A stretch of DNA of 64,000 bases from JACKII01 sp041687435 (GCA_041687435.1 JAWLBX010000017.1:9110-73109); one strand, 5' to 3'. Shown: positions 28,463 to 38,055, counted from the stretch's first letter. Notes: generated from the sequence alone by a model not told the origin. A program made the numbers and translations.

Positions 28463-29014
28463 ATGTCCGTGCTTCGCACAGTCGTTCGGGCGGTCGACGC
28501 TTTGAACAGTGTTACCGGGCGAGTGGTCGCCGTCTCCCTGCTGCTCCTCATCGCCCTCGTCGTCTACGAAGTGACGCTGCGCTATGTCTTCCGCGCACCG
28601 ACCACTTGGGGCAACGAGCTCATTTCTTTCATTTTCGCGGCCTACATCCTGCTTGGCGGCGGCTATACGCTGCTGCACCGCGATCATGTGGCGATGGATA
28701 TCATTTATGCACGGCTGAGCCCGCGCATTCAGGCGATCGTCGATGTTGTGACCGCAGGTTTCGTCATTCTCTACTGTGCAGTCCTGCTGCAACAGACAGG
28801 CATCATGGCGATCGACGCGCTAGAGAGCGGCCAACGCGCCGCTTCGGATTGGAGCCCGCCGCTGTTTCCCGTGATGGTATCGCTGCCGATTGGCGCTGCC
28901 CTGATCCTCCTTCAGGCGATCGCGAAGCTGATCCGCGATCTGCACATGGCATTCGCCGGAACGCAGCTATTGCCTGATCCTGCCATTCCGCATGCACCCG
29001 AGATGGGCGAGTAA
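28463..29014 (+). CDS. TRAP transporter small permease (DctQ)
   Basis: A 183-residue inner-membrane protein with four hydrophobic segments, roughly residues 20-42, 53-75, 92-114 and 133-155. The family pattern is visible: TLRYVFRAPTTWGNELISF after the first segment and LLHRDHVAMDIIYARLS before the third. The ATG at 28463 has GGGAA 6 bases upstream; a GTG at 28427 is in frame but inside the hairpin region. It supports the large permease encoded 5 bases downstream. Confidence 0.9.
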   Translation: MSVLRTVVRAVDALNSVTGRVVAVSLLLLIALVVYEVTLRYVFRAPTTWGNELISFIFAAYILLGGGYTLLHRDHVAMDIIYARLSPRIQAIVDVVTAGFVILYCAVLLQQTGIMAIDALESGQRAASDWSPPLFPVMVSLPIGAALILLQAIAKLIRDLHMAFAGTQLLPDPAIPHAPEMGE

Positions 29015-29019
29015 CAACG

Positions 29020-30333
29020 ATGGGCATTGAACTAGTCACTCTCCTCCTGTTCGGGTCGTTCCTGGTCCTCATGGTGGCCGGCGTGCCGCTGGTGTTTGCC
29101 CTGGGCAGCGCTGCGGTCATCGGCACTTATTTCCTCTGGGGGCCGCAAGCACTTTATGCGGTCGGCATTCGCACCTTTAGCTCATCGACCAGCTTCGTAC
29201 TGCTGGCCATTCCCATGTTTATCTTCATGGGCAATATTCTGGAACGATCGGGCATCGCCGCCGACCTCTATGCCATGATGCAGAAATGGCTAGGCGGTTT
29301 GAATGGCGGCCTGGCGGTTGGCACAATCTTCGTCTGCACGATATTCGCAGCACTCGTCGGCGTCAGCGGCGCTGCCACGGTGACGATGGCCCTGGTCGCG
29401 CTGCCGTCCATGCTGCACTACAAGTATCAAAAGGGCATCAGCCTGGGCTCCATTGCCGGCGGCGGCGCGCTGGGCGTGCTGATCCCGCCCAGCGTGTTGA
29501 TGATCGTGCTTGGTCTTTATACCAACACCTCTGTCGGCATGCTGTTTTTGGGCGGCATGACAGCGGGTCTGGTCATCGTCACGCTGTTCGTCGCCTATAT
29601 CCTGATTGCCTGCGCCATCAGGCCCGAGCTTGGCCCCGCCGTGCCGGTGGAAGAGCGTGCCAGTTGGGGAGAAAAGCTGCGGGCACTCCGGTCCGTCATC
29701 CTTCCGATCCTGCTGATCGTCGGCGTGCTGGGCAGCATCATCGGGGGCGCGGCCACACCCAGTGAGGCAGCCGGCCTGGGCGCGCTGGGTTCGATGATCT
29801 GCGCACTCGTCTATGGCAAGCTGACGTGGAAGGCCATCTACGAGTCATGCACGATCACGCTGCGTCTGAGCTGCATGGTCATGTGGATTGTCTTTGCCGC
29901 GGCGATCTTTACCTCGCTCTACGCTGCAGTCGGCGCCGATGCTCTGGTCAAGGACGCGCTGGCCTGGCTGCCGGGCGGCGAGTGGGGCGTGATCATCGGC
30001 ATGCAGTTAATCTGGATCATCATGGGATGCTTTCTCGATCCGATCGGCATCATGATCCTGACCGCGCCGTTGTTCTTCCCGATCGTCACCAGCATGGGCT
30101 TTGACCCGGTGTGGTTTGGCGTGCTGTTCGTGGTGAACATGGAAATGGCGTTCCTGACGCCACCGTTTGGCTTCAATCTGTTCTATCTCCGCAGCGTCGC
30201 GCCACCCGGTGTTACGATGGCGGACATTTACAAATCCATCACACCGTTCGTGCTGCTGCAGGCCGCCGCTCTGGGCCTGATGATGATTTTTCCCGAACTC
30301 ATCACATGGCTGCCCAATCAATTGCTGCGGTAG
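29020..30333 (+). CDS. TRAP transporter large permease (DctM)
   Basis: A 437-residue, sodium-driven permease with about twelve hydrophobic segments. Family motifs are FMGNILERSGIAADLYAMM, GVSGAATVTMALVALPSML, KGISLGSIAGGGALGVLIPPSV and the C-terminal GCFLDPIGIMILTAPLFFP and TPPFGFNLFYLRSVAPPGV. Together with DctP and DctQ it imports a carboxylate-type solute. The gene starts 5 bases after dctQ and ends 26 bases before a terminator hairpin. Confidence 0.95.
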   Translation: MGIELVTLLLFGSFLVLMVAGVPLVFALGSAAVIGTYFLWGPQALYAVGIRTFSSSTSFVLLAIPMFIFMGNILERSGIAADLYAMMQKWLGGLNGGLAVGTIFVCTIFAALVGVSGAATVTMALVALPSMLHYKYQKGISLGSIAGGGALGVLIPPSVLMIVLGLYTNTSVGMLFLGGMTAGLVIVTLFVAYILIACAIRPELGPAVPVEERASWGEKLRALRSVILPILLIVGVLGSIIGGAATPSEAAGLGALGSMICALVYGKLTWKAIYESCTITLRLSCMVMWIVFAAAIFTSLYAAVGADALVKDALAWLPGGEWGVIIGMQLIWIIMGCFLDPIGIMILTAPLFFPIVTSMGFDPVWFGVLFVVNMEMAFLTPPFGFNLFYLRSVAPPGVTMADIYKSITPFVLLQAAALGLMMIFPELITWLPNQLLR

Positions 30334-30359
30334 GCGCAAACAATTGGCTGAATCAATGC

Positions 30360-30389
30360 GGGCTGCTGGATATTCCAGCAGCCCGTTTT
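30360..30389 (+). terminator. Rho-independent terminator of the TRAP operon
   Basis: Perfect 11-bp stem GGGCTGCTGGA / TCCAGCAGCCC with a TAT loop, followed by G and four Ts, 26 bases after the dctM stop. Confidence 0.9.
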
Positions 30390-30495
30390 CTTGCCGAGAC
30401 TTTCCTGATTGGCAGCCGGCAGCGGGCTGCACAGGCCCATCGCCCGTAAGGATCAGAAGCGCTTCGCCGCTAGGCATAACAGGGGATGGAAAATT

Positions 30496-30570
30496 TGGCT
30501 GGGGCGGCTGGATTCGAACCAGCGCATGACGATACCAAAAACCGTTGCCTTACCACTTGGCTACGCCCCA
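30496..30570 (-). tRNA. tRNA-Gln (anticodon TTG)
   Basis: On the reverse strand 75 bases fold as a cloverleaf. The acceptor stem is TGGGGCG/CGCCCCA with discriminator G and encoded CCA. The D arm is GCCAAGTGGTAAGGC, the anticodon stem ACGGT/ATCGT with loop TTTTGGT reading anticodon TTG, and the T arm GCTGG-TTCGAAT-CCAGC. It reads CAA and probably CAG codons. Confidence 0.97.
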
Positions 30571-30782
30571 GCAGGCGGTGCCTGAGAGGACGGTATATGC
30601 CAGCAGTGCCGGCCCAACGCAAGCCCCTGGCCGCTTGCCATGCGTGCGGCACAAATCCGCCGTTCCGGAACGCTCTGCGCAAGCGCCCTCCCAAAGTGCA
30701 AAGCCGATTTGGGGTTGCAATCCGGATAGAACTACTCCAAATAAACCGTACCAACGAGTTACGGATTGGATCGTTTTAAGGC

Positions 30783-31247
30783 ATGTTCCGCCTGAGCAAA
30801 ATGACGGACTACGGCGTGGTTGTCCTGGGCCAATTGGCGGGGAACCGCAACCGCCTGCTGTCTGCCCCAGAGATCGCCGATGCCACCGGGCTGCCCGGCG
30901 CAACGGTCAGCCAGGTTTTGAAAACCCTGGCGGCGGCCGGTGTCGTCACCTCGCACCGCGGGGCCCGCGGCGGATATGCACTGGCACACTCGCCGGAGGC
31001 TGTGACAGTGCGCGAACTGGTGGTCGCTTTCGAGGGGCCACTGGCCGTCACCGCCTGTGTCGACGGTGCAGAGGATAATTGCGCTGTCGAATCCAACTGC
31101 TTGCTCGCAGGCGGCTGGGAACAGGTCAATACGGCCATCCGCACGGCTCTGGACAGCGTTACTTTGGCGGACTTGCTCCGCCCCATCACCCATTTCGGCC
31201 GCGGCGACGCGCCGAGCGAATCGTTGAAGCGAGAGGTCCTCTTATGA
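30783..31247 (+). CDS. Rrf2 family regulator of the SUF operon
   Basis: A 154-residue winged-helix protein starting [19 protein letters not shown]. The DNA-binding helices cover [21 protein letters not shown], the wing is [11 protein letters not shown], and Cys92, Cys100 and Cys106 sit where IscR (Cys92, 98, 104) binds its Fe-S cluster. It matches the SUF-associated Rrf2 regulators that sense cluster status and control the operon. Its stop overlaps the sufB start by 4 bases (ATGA), so it is part of the operon it presumably regulates. No strong ribosome site precedes the ATG. Confidence 0.9.
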   Translation: MFRLSKMTDYGVVVLGQLAGNRNRLLSAPEIADATGLPGATVSQVLKTLAAAGVVTSHRGARGGYALAHSPEAVTVRELVVAFEGPLAVTACVDGAEDNCAVESNCLLAGGWEQVNTAIRTALDSVTLADLLRPITHFGRGDAPSESLKREVLL

Positions 31248-32710
31248 GCGCGACCACCGAAACCATTGAGCAAGTCGAGTCGCTGGCTGGCGAAGGCTAC
31301 AAGTATGGCTTCTTCACCGATATCGAGATGGACACGGCGCCCAAAGGGCTGTCAGAGGATGTGATCCGTTTCATCTCGGCCAAAAAGAAAGAGCCGGAAT
31401 GGATGCTCGAATGGCGGCTAAAGGCTTATCGCCATTGGCTGACCATGGAAATGCCGACCTGGCAGAAGCTCGACCTGCCAGAAATCGACTATCAGGATGC
31501 CTATTACTACGCCGCGCCAAAATCGCAGGCAGATGGCCCGAAAAGCCTGGATGAGGTCGATCCGGAACTGCTGCGCACCTACGAGAAACTGGGCATCCCT
31601 CTGCGCGAGCAGGAAATGCTGGCCGGCGTCTCCAACGTTGCCGTCGATGCGGTATTCGACAGCGTCTCGGTCGCAACCACGTTCAAGAAGAAGCTGAACG
31701 AGGCCGGCGTCATCTTCTGCCCCATTTCGGAGGCGCTCGAGAAGCATCCGGAGCTGGTGAAAAAATATCTGGGCACGGTCGTGCCCTATACCGACAATTT
31801 CTTCGCGACACTCAACTGCGCGGTATTTACGGATGGCAGCTTTGTCTACATCCCTCCGGGCGTGCGTTGCCCGATGGAATTGTCGACCTATTTCCGTATC
31901 AACGCCATGAACACCGGCCAGTTCGAGCGGACGCTGATCATTGCCGATGCGGGCTCGTATGTCAGCTATCTGGAAGGCTGCACCGCGCCGATGCGTGACG
32001 AGAACCAATTGCACGCCGCTGTAGTCGAACTGGTGGCGCTGGAGGATGCGGAGATCAAGTACTCCACCGTCCAGAACTGGTATCCCGGCGACGAGAATGG
32101 CAAGGGCGGCATTTTCAACTTCGTGACCAAGCGCGGTATCTGTAAGGGCGACCGGTCGAAGATATCCTGGACGCAGGTGGAAACGGGCTCCGCCGCGACG
32201 TGGAAATACCCATCCTGCATCCTGCAAGGTGACGATTCAGTTGGCGAGTTTTATTCCATCGCCATTACCAACAACTACCAGCAGGCCGATACCGGCACGA
32301 AGATGATCCACCGCGGCGCCCGCACGCGCTCGCGCATCATCTCCAAGGGCATTTCAGCCGGACACGCCCACAACACCTATCGTGGCCTGGTGCGCGTGAC
32401 GCCCAAGGCGGATGGCGCGCGCAACTACACACAATGCGACTCGTTGCTGATCGGCGACCGCTGCGGCGCGCATACCTTCCCTTATATCGAGTCGCTGAAC
32501 CGCACCGCGCGGGTGGAACACGAGGCCACGACCTCAAAAATCTCCGAGGATCAGCTGTTCTACTGCCAGTCCCGCGGCATTGAGGAAGAAGAGGCCGTCG
32601 CCCTGATCGTCAATGGGTTCTGCCGCGAAGTACTGCAACAACTGCCGATGGAGTTCGCCGTAGAGGCGCAGAAACTGGTCGGCATCTCACTCGAAGGGAG
32701 CGTGGGCTAA
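31244..32710 (+). CDS. sufB: Fe-S cluster assembly protein SufB
   Basis: A 488-residue scaffold subunit of the SufBC2D complex. The start at 31244 overlaps the regulator stop as ATGA and gives [16 protein letters not shown]; the frame is open further upstream but that part has no similarity. Typical motifs are [36 protein letters not shown]-free [12 protein letters not shown] and the C-terminal [20 protein letters not shown], which carries the conserved cysteine involved in cluster assembly. sufC follows 4 bases later. Confidence 0.97.
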   Translation: MSATTETIEQVESLAGEGYKYGFFTDIEMDTAPKGLSEDVIRFISAKKKEPEWMLEWRLKAYRHWLTMEMPTWQKLDLPEIDYQDAYYYAAPKSQADGPKSLDEVDPELLRTYEKLGIPLREQEMLAGVSNVAVDAVFDSVSVATTFKKKLNEAGVIFCPISEALEKHPELVKKYLGTVVPYTDNFFATLNCAVFTDGSFVYIPPGVRCPMELSTYFRINAMNTGQFERTLIIADAGSYVSYLEGCTAPMRDENQLHAAVVELVALEDAEIKYSTVQNWYPGDENGKGGIFNFVTKRGICKGDRSKISWTQVETGSAATWKYPSCILQGDDSVGEFYSIAITNNYQQADTGTKMIHRGARTRSRIISKGISAGHAHNTYRGLVRVTPKADGARNYTQCDSLLIGDRCGAHTFPYIESLNRTARVEHEATTSKISEDQLFYCQSRGIEEEEAVALIVNGFCREVLQQLPMEFAVEAQKLVGISLEGSVG

Positions 32711-32714
32711 AACC

Positions 32715-33464
32715 ATGCTGAGCATCAAAAACCTACACGCCACCGTCGACGGCATGGAAATTCTCAAAGGCATCGACCTGGAGATTCCGGCTGGCGAGGT
32801 GCACGCGATCATGGGCCCGAACGGTTCCGGCAAATCGACGCTCTCCTACGTCCTCGCCGGGCGTGACGGGTATGAAGTCACCGAAGGTTCCGTCAGCTAC
32901 AAGGGGCAGGATCTGCTCGAGCTTTCGCCCGACCAACGCGCCGCCACCGGCGTATTTCTGGCGTTCCAGTACCCCGTGGAAATCCCCGGCGTCACCGGCA
33001 CCACCTTCATGCGCACCGCAGTTAACGCCGTAAGGCGGGCACGAGGACAGGACGAATTGGATGGCATGGCATTCGTCAAAGCCGCACGCGCCAAAATCAA
33101 AGAACTCGGCATGTCAGACGAGGTGCTGAAACGCGCCGTCAATGTCGGCTTCTCCGGCGGCGAGAAAAAACGCAACGAGATGCTGCAAATGGCCATGCTG
33201 GAGCCCTCGCTCGCCATTCTGGACGAGACGGACAGCGGATTGGATATCGACGCACTGAAAATCGTCGCCGAGGGCGTCAACGCGCTGCGGTCGCCCGAAC
33301 GCTCCATGCTGATCATCACTCACTACCAGCGTCTGCTTGATTACATCGTGCCGGACGTGGTGCATGTCCTTTCAAACGGACGGATCATCAAATCCGGCGG
33401 GCCGGATCTCGCCCACCGGCTGGAAGCAGAAGGCTATGCCGACGTGATCGGGGAGGCCGCGTAA
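32715..33464 (+). CDS. sufC: Fe-S cluster assembly ATPase SufC
   Basis: A 249-residue ABC-type ATPase. Walker A is GPNGSGKST near residues 35-43, the Q-loop is in FLAFQYPVEIPGV, the signature is FSGGEKKRNE, and Walker B with its catalytic acid is LAILDETDSGLDID, the SufC variant. It drives conformational change of the SufBCD scaffold. Its stop shares a base with the sufD start (TAATG), indicating coupled translation. Confidence 0.97.
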   Translation: MLSIKNLHATVDGMEILKGIDLEIPAGEVHAIMGPNGSGKSTLSYVLAGRDGYEVTEGSVSYKGQDLLELSPDQRAATGVFLAFQYPVEIPGVTGTTFMRTAVNAVRRARGQDELDGMAFVKAARAKIKELGMSDEVLKRAVNVGFSGGEKKRNEMLQMAMLEPSLAILDETDSGLDIDALKIVAEGVNALRSPERSMLIITHYQRLLDYIVPDVVHVLSNGRIIKSGGPDLAHRLEAEGYADVIGEAA

Positions 33465-34696
33465 TGGCAGCCCCAGCCCGCACCTTTGGCGTCGAGGCGT
33501 TCCGCGAGGCGTTGGATGACTCGGCCACACCCGACCGGCAGGCGGCATTCGCCCGCTTTGCCGAAACCGGCTTGCCGCATCACAAGATCGAGGCGTGGAA
33601 ATACACCAGTCTGATCCACCTCGCCCGCACCGGCTTTCAGCCCGCGGCGGCAAACTATGACCTGGCCGGCGATCTGCCGGACCGGATGGAGGGCGCGGCG
33701 CGAGTCGTGTTCGTGAACGGCCGCTACGTTCCCGACCTCTCGGATGCATCAATTGCCGGGTTTACCACCTCCCATGCGGCAGCCTTTACCCTGGACGTTG
33801 GCGGCACCGCGGACGACGACCCGATGCTGGCGCTGGCTGCCGCTCTGGGCCAGGATGGCGCGGTGCTCGACCTGGAAGATGGCGCGGCGGTCGAACTGCT
33901 CTACGTCACAGTGCCGGGCCAAGCGCCGCAGATGGCGCACACGCAGAACCGAATCCGCGTTCCCGCAGGCGCCTCAGCCACTGTAGTCGAGCGCCATATC
34001 GCTATGGGTGAAGGTGAGCCGACGCTCTCGAACGGCGCAACCGGCATTGAACTTGGCGAAGGTGCGCTGTTCACCCATGTGAAATTGCAGAACGAAGCCG
34101 CTGATGCCAACCATGTCTGGCACCACTTGGCCAGCATCCCGGCCAATGCGCGCTACGACAGTTATGTGGTGACGGTCGGCAGCGGCCTCGGCCGTAACCG
34201 CGTAACGGCACAGCTTGTCGGCGAAGGCGCCCACTGCACCCTGGACGGCGCTTACGCCGGACGCGGCAAGCAACACCTCGACCACACCTCCAAGATCGTT
34301 CACGCCGTCGCCGATACCACCAGCAGGCAGGTCTACAAGGGCGTCTTGAATGACAGGGCGCGGGGCGTGTTTCAGGGCCATATCGTCGTGGCCCAGGACG
34401 CCCAGCGCACGGACGGCCACCAGCTGAACCGCGCGCTGATGCTGTCCGACACGGCAGAGATCGACTCGAAGCCCATGCTGGAAATCTATGCTGATGACGT
34501 AAAATGCTCGCACGGCGCCACCGTCGGCGATCTGGATGACAACCACCTGTTTTACCTGCAATCGCGCGGCATCCCGCGTGACGAGGCCCGTCGCCTGCTG
34601 GTGGAGGCTTTTCTGGCCGAAACCATAGATGCCATCCCCTTCGAGCCGGCCCGCACTGCCGCCCTCGCCCTTATTCAGGAGCATCTGGCAAGATGA
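33464..34696 (+). CDS. sufD: Fe-S cluster assembly protein SufD
   Basis: A 410-residue partner of SufB. The N-terminal EAWKYTSLIHLAR is the usual SufD helix, and the central beta-helix domain is followed by KIVHAVADTTSRQVYKGVLN, GVFQGHIVVAQDAQRTDGHQ and the C-terminal EIYADDVKCSHGATVGDLDD with the conserved HGAT. SufD helps bring iron to the scaffold. The start overlaps sufC by one base and the stop overlaps sufS by 4 bases. Confidence 0.96.
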   Translation: MAAPARTFGVEAFREALDDSATPDRQAAFARFAETGLPHHKIEAWKYTSLIHLARTGFQPAAANYDLAGDLPDRMEGAARVVFVNGRYVPDLSDASIAGFTTSHAAAFTLDVGGTADDDPMLALAAALGQDGAVLDLEDGAAVELLYVTVPGQAPQMAHTQNRIRVPAGASATVVERHIAMGEGEPTLSNGATGIELGEGALFTHVKLQNEAADANHVWHHLASIPANARYDSYVVTVGSGLGRNRVTAQLVGEGAHCTLDGAYAGRGKQHLDHTSKIVHAVADTTSRQVYKGVLNDRARGVFQGHIVVAQDAQRTDGHQLNRALMLSDTAEIDSKPMLEIYADDVKCSHGATVGDLDDNHLFYLQSRGIPRDEARRLLVEAFLAETIDAIPFEPARTAALALIQEHLAR

Positions 34697-35943
34697 ATGC
34701 AACCACTGCCACGCTCGCGAAACCCAATTTCGACGTGGACGCCATCCGCGCCGACTTCCCGATTCTCTCGCGCGAGGTCTATGGCAAGCCCCTGGTCTAT
34801 CTGGATACCGCCGCCAGCGCCCAGAAGCCCCGGCAAGTCGTGGATACCATTCGTGACGTTTACGAAAACGATTATTCCAACGTTCACCGCGGCATTCACT
34901 ACCTTTCGCAACGCTGCACCGACCGGTTCGAAGCGGCGCGCGAGACGGTGGCGCGTTTTCTGAAGGTGAAAGACAGCGACTCCCTCATCTTCACCAAGGG
35001 CGCAACCGAGGGGCTGAATCTGGTCGCATTCAGCTATGCCCGAAGCATTCTTCGCGCAGGCGACGAAATTCTGATTTCGGAGTTGGAACACCACTCCAAC
35101 ATCGTGCCCTGGCAGATCGTGGCACAGGAAAAAGGCGCCAAAATACGCGCCATACCGATCCTCGACGACGGCCAGCTGGACATGGAAGCCTTCCACGCCC
35201 TGCTGAGCGAGCGCACGAAGATAGTTGCGATTACCCAGGTCTCGAACGCACTCGGCACGGTTACACCAATCGCAGAGATCATCGCCGCGGCTCATGCGGC
35301 CGGGGCCAAGGTGGTGGTGGACGGTTGCCAGGCGGCACCGCACATGGCGGTGGACTTGCCAGCGATGGACTGCGATTTCTTCGCTTTCTCCGGGCACAAG
35401 GTCTATGGCCCGAATGGCATCGGCATACTCTATGGCAAGCCGGAATTGCTGGCGGCGATGCCGCCCTACCAGGGCGGCGGGGAGATGATCGACCATGTCG
35501 GCATCGAGACCTCCACCTACAAAGACCCGCCGCACCGGTTCGAGGCGGGAACGCCGCCGATCGTGGAGGCGATCGCGTTGGGCACCGCCATCGATTATGT
35601 GACCAGCATCGGCCTCGACGCCATCGCCGCACATGAGCACGATCTGCTGACCTATGCCACGGAACAGCTGGCCCAAATTCCGGAAGTCACGCTGCACGGC
35701 ACCGCCCCCGGCAAGGCCAGCATCGTTTCCTTCACCTGGAAGGGTGCGCACGCGCACGATGTCGGCACGATCATCGACCGTGCGGGCGTCGCCATCCGCG
35801 TCGGCCATCACTGCGCCCAGCCGCTGATGGACCGGCTTGGCGTCGCGTCGACCGCCCGCGCCAGCTTCGGCATGTACAACACGCGCTCGGAGGTCGACCG
35901 GCTGGTCCGGTCCCTCGACGACGTGCGCACGATCTTTGCGTGA
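34693..35943 (+). CDS. sufS: Cysteine desulfurase SufS
   Basis: A 416-residue PLP enzyme that removes sulfur from cysteine as persulfide for cluster assembly. Lys236 in FSGHKVYGPNG binds PLP; Cys374 in VGHHCAQPLMDR is the persulfide-forming cysteine in the class II desulfurase context. The N-terminal YLDTAASAQKPRQVVDTI and VHRGIHYLSQRCTD are typical. The partner transferase SufE or SufU is not encoded in this operon. Overlaps: 4 bases with sufD and 4 with the next gene. Confidence 0.97.
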   Translation: MNATTATLAKPNFDVDAIRADFPILSREVYGKPLVYLDTAASAQKPRQVVDTIRDVYENDYSNVHRGIHYLSQRCTDRFEAARETVARFLKVKDSDSLIFTKGATEGLNLVAFSYARSILRAGDEILISELEHHSNIVPWQIVAQEKGAKIRAIPILDDGQLDMEAFHALLSERTKIVAITQVSNALGTVTPIAEIIAAAHAAGAKVVVDGCQAAPHMAVDLPAMDCDFFAFSGHKVYGPNGIGILYGKPELLAAMPPYQGGGEMIDHVGIETSTYKDPPHRFEAGTPPIVEAIALGTAIDYVTSIGLDAIAAHEHDLLTYATEQLAQIPEVTLHGTAPGKASIVSFTWKGAHAHDVGTIIDRAGVAIRVGHHCAQPLMDRLGVASTARASFGMYNTRSEVDRLVRSLDDVRTIFA

Positions 35944-36377
35944 GCGACCCCATGGAGCACACCGCCATGAACGCCCCTTTCGGTTACCCCGATGATTTCG
36001 GCCTCGGCCAGCCTTCGATAGAAGAGCTTCAGGAACTTTGCGCACGCCGCGGCGAGCCGCTGCCAGAAGGCCAGACAGTCGCGACCGGCGAGGAAGCCAT
36101 CGCGGCACTGCGCACGGTCTACGATCCCGAAATTCCCGTGAATATCTTTGACCTCGGTCTTATCTATGAGTTGGACATTCACAAGGATGGCTCGGCGCGG
36201 GTCGTGATGACCTTGACGGCGCCCGGCTGCCCCGTTGCCGGCGAGATGCCGGAAATGGTGGCCGACGCGCTCGATACCGTTCCCGGCATTGGCGAAATCG
36301 AGGTGACCCTGACCTTCGATCCGCCGTGGACACCGGAAATGATGAGCGAAGACGCCCGCCTTGCGCTGGGCTTTTAA
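35940..36377 (+). CDS. sufT: SUF-associated DUF59/MIP18 family protein
   Basis: A DUF59 protein of 145 residues if started at the GTG at 35940, which overlaps the sufS stop; ATGs at 35952 and 35967 give slightly shorter products and cannot be excluded. The core reads EEAIAALRTVYDPEIPVNIFDLGLIYEL, the defining MIP18 motif, then LTAPGCPVAGEMPEMV with the conserved cysteine, and ends VTLTFDPPWTPEMMSEDAR. SufT proteins aid maturation of Fe-S proteins. Position inside the SUF operon agrees. Confidence 0.9.
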   Translation: MSDPMEHTAMNAPFGYPDDFGLGQPSIEELQELCARRGEPLPEGQTVATGEEAIAALRTVYDPEIPVNIFDLGLIYELDIHKDGSARVVMTLTAPGCPVAGEMPEMVADALDTVPGIGEIEVTLTFDPPWTPEMMSEDARLALGF

Positions 36378-36406
36378 TCAACAGACAAGAGAGGAGACCG
36401 ACTGCC

Positions 36407-36745
36407 ATGGAACGTCCCCCCGTCGTCACCCTGACCGATGCCGCCGCCGAGCGGGTCAAATCCCTGGTCGCCAAGAGCGACAAGCCGGTACAGGGCTTGC
36501 GCATCGGTGTAAAAACCCGCGGCTGCTCGGGCATGAGCTATTCGGTGGAATACGCCGACGAGCCGAAACGCTTTGAGGAAGTGGTGGAGCAGAAGGGTGT
36601 GAAGCTGTTCATCGACCCGACCGCCGTCATGTTCATCCTGGGGTCGCAGGTTGACTATACCGAAGACCGCTTCTCCAGCGGATTCACGTTTACCAACCCG
36701 AATGAAAAAGGCCGCTGCGGCTGCGGCGAGAGCTTTCACGTTTAA
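36407..36745 (+). CDS. sufA: A-type Fe-S carrier protein (SufA/HesB/IscA)
   Basis: A 112-residue A-type carrier starting at the ATG at 36407, with GAGGAG upstream. The three cluster-binding cysteines are present: TRGCSGMSY near residue 45, and GRCGCGESFHV at the C-terminus. It would accept clusters from SufBCD and pass them to target enzymes. It is the last gene of the SUF operon, 29 bases after the DUF59 gene. No obvious forward terminator follows; the hairpin at 36955 has its T-run on the other strand. Confidence 0.96.
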   Translation: MERPPVVTLTDAAAERVKSLVAKSDKPVQGLRIGVKTRGCSGMSYSVEYADEPKRFEEVVEQKGVKLFIDPTAVMFILGSQVDYTEDRFSSGFTFTNPNEKGRCGCGESFHV

Positions 36746-36792
36746 GGCAGCCTGCACGCAGGCCAATCGTTTCTGGGCATCTTTCAGGTACG

Positions 36793-36893
36793 GTGTCATT
36801 GCAAGGCGCCGGAAGGGCAACCGGGCAATCCAGACGTTTTGACAAGGTTTGAGCGGCTGGGTTGCCTTGCCCCCGGCTCGCGCTATGCCACCA
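36793..36893. repeat. Degenerate palindromic repeat element
   Basis: The left part contains GTGTCATTGCAAGGCGCCGG and then GGGCAATCCAG. The right part (36857-36893) contains GCTGGGTTGCC, CCCCGGC and ATGCCACC, an imperfect reverse complement of the left. The pattern resembles the dispersed GTCATTGCGAGG...GCAATCCAG elements common in proteobacteria. It lies in the SUF/permease intergenic region. Confidence 0.5.
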
Positions 36894-36947
36894 AGTGTGG
36901 TGCTGCTGGGGTTGGATTGGCTGCCCCCATCGCCCAGGGCCCAGACA

Positions 36948-36981
36948 ACAAAAAGCCCTCTGCCGATCCCTGGCAGAGGGC
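36948..36981 (-). terminator. Rho-independent terminator of the permease gene
   Basis: Perfect 10-bp stem GCCCTCTGCC / GGCAGAGGGC (36955-36964 and 36972-36981). Five As at 36950-36954 become a T-run on the reverse strand, 36 bases after the permease stop. The forward side has only CTTTCG, so any effect on the SUF operon would be weak. Confidence 0.85.
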
Positions 36982-37016
36982 CTTTCGCTTGAGGGAACGA
37001 TCGTTCGCCGCCTCCC

Positions 37017-38054
37017 CTAAAGAACCATCGATGCAGCAATGCTGAACAGGATCGCTCCGCCGAAGGCGCTGCCTATATAAAGTGCAAACACCGGCGGCCG
37101 GGCCAGCGCCCAGACGGCTATGGCGGCCGGAATGCAGGTAATGCCACCGGCAACCAGGAAGGCCATGCCGGCACCCACCGTCATCCCCTGCTCCATCAGG
37201 CCGCTGACCAGCGGCAACGCAGCATAACCATTCAAATAGGCCGGAATGCCGACGATGGCGGCCAGAGGAATGGCAAACCAACTGTCGCCGCCCAGCACGC
37301 TCGCCACCGCTTCCGGCGGCACGTAGGTCAGCATCATCGCCTCCAGCGCGAATGCCAACGCCAGCCATTGGCCGAGGAACAACAGGTTAGACCAAGCGTT
37401 TTTGGCAAAGGTCTCGCGCCGCGGGCCCTCGGTCCAAAATTTCCAACGCACAATAGTGTTCGGGTTGCGCACGCTAGAGGCGCCGCACCCACCATTGCCG
37501 ACGCCGTCCCGCAACGGGTTCGTCAACATACCCGTGCGGCCGAGCATCATGGTGAGATAGCCGCCTCCTGCCCCGATACCGGCCGCGATCAACGCTTTGG
37601 CCACTGCGAACTCCCAACCGATTATGCCAGTGGTCATGGCGAACATGGCCGGGTCCATCAGCGGCGAGGCGAGCCAGAACGCCATCACGGCGGAAAGCGG
37701 CACGCCCATCGCCAGCAGAGCCGCAATCACCGGAATCACGCCGCAGGAACAAAAGGGCGAGACCGCGCCGAACAGGGCGGCGACCAGCACCATCTGGCCT
37801 TCCCGGCCGACAAACGCCCGGGCGATCAGGGTATCTGCCCCGGTCGCCTTGCTATAGGCAGCAAACGCAACGGCCAGCAGCAGGAAGGGCGCAGTCGAGG
37901 CGAATGAGCCGGCAACACCCGTTAACGTGCCGGGCAGCGCCTCGCCATCCAGCATCGCCTGCAAGGCGAGCACGGTAATCAGGCCGAGCCAGCCGTGGCC
38001 AATGCCTTTCAGGCGCAAGCCGAATTGGTTCAGGGCGGGAGTAAAACTGGTCAT
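37017..38054 (-). CDS. ArsP/DUF318 family permease, putative metal or metalloid efflux
   Basis: A 345-residue membrane protein with about eight hydrophobic segments, in two halves joined by a hydrophilic loop (near residues 180-220). The DUF318 signature FGAVSPFCSCGVIPVIAALL carries a Cys-Ser-Cys pair expected to bind the exported ion, and FWLASPLMDPAMF and the C-terminal AYLNGYAALPLVSGLMEQG are also typical. I take the ATG at 38054, preceded by AAAGGAGT. The family includes ArsP (organoarsenical efflux) and SO_0444-type Cu/Zn exporters. The ArsR-type gene upstream, one base away, makes metal or metalloid export likely, but the substrate is unknown. Confidence 0.8.
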   Translation of the reverse strand: MTSFTPALNQFGLRLKGIGHGWLGLITVLALQAMLDGEALPGTLTGVAGSFASTAPFLLLAVAFAAYSKATGADTLIARAFVGREGQMVLVAALFGAVSPFCSCGVIPVIAALLAMGVPLSAVMAFWLASPLMDPAMFAMTTGIIGWEFAVAKALIAAGIGAGGGYLTMMLGRTGMLTNPLRDGVGNGGCGASSVRNPNTIVRWKFWTEGPRRETFAKNAWSNLLFLGQWLALAFALEAMMLTYVPPEAVASVLGGDSWFAIPLAAIVGIPAYLNGYAALPLVSGLMEQGMTVGAGMAFLVAGGITCIPAAIAVWALARPPVFALYIGSAFGGAILFSIAASMVL

Positions 38055-38055
38055 G

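Noticed and set aside
36955..36981. Hairpin as the SUF operon terminator
   Set aside because: The run of Ts follows the stem on the reverse strand only, so it belongs to the permease gene.
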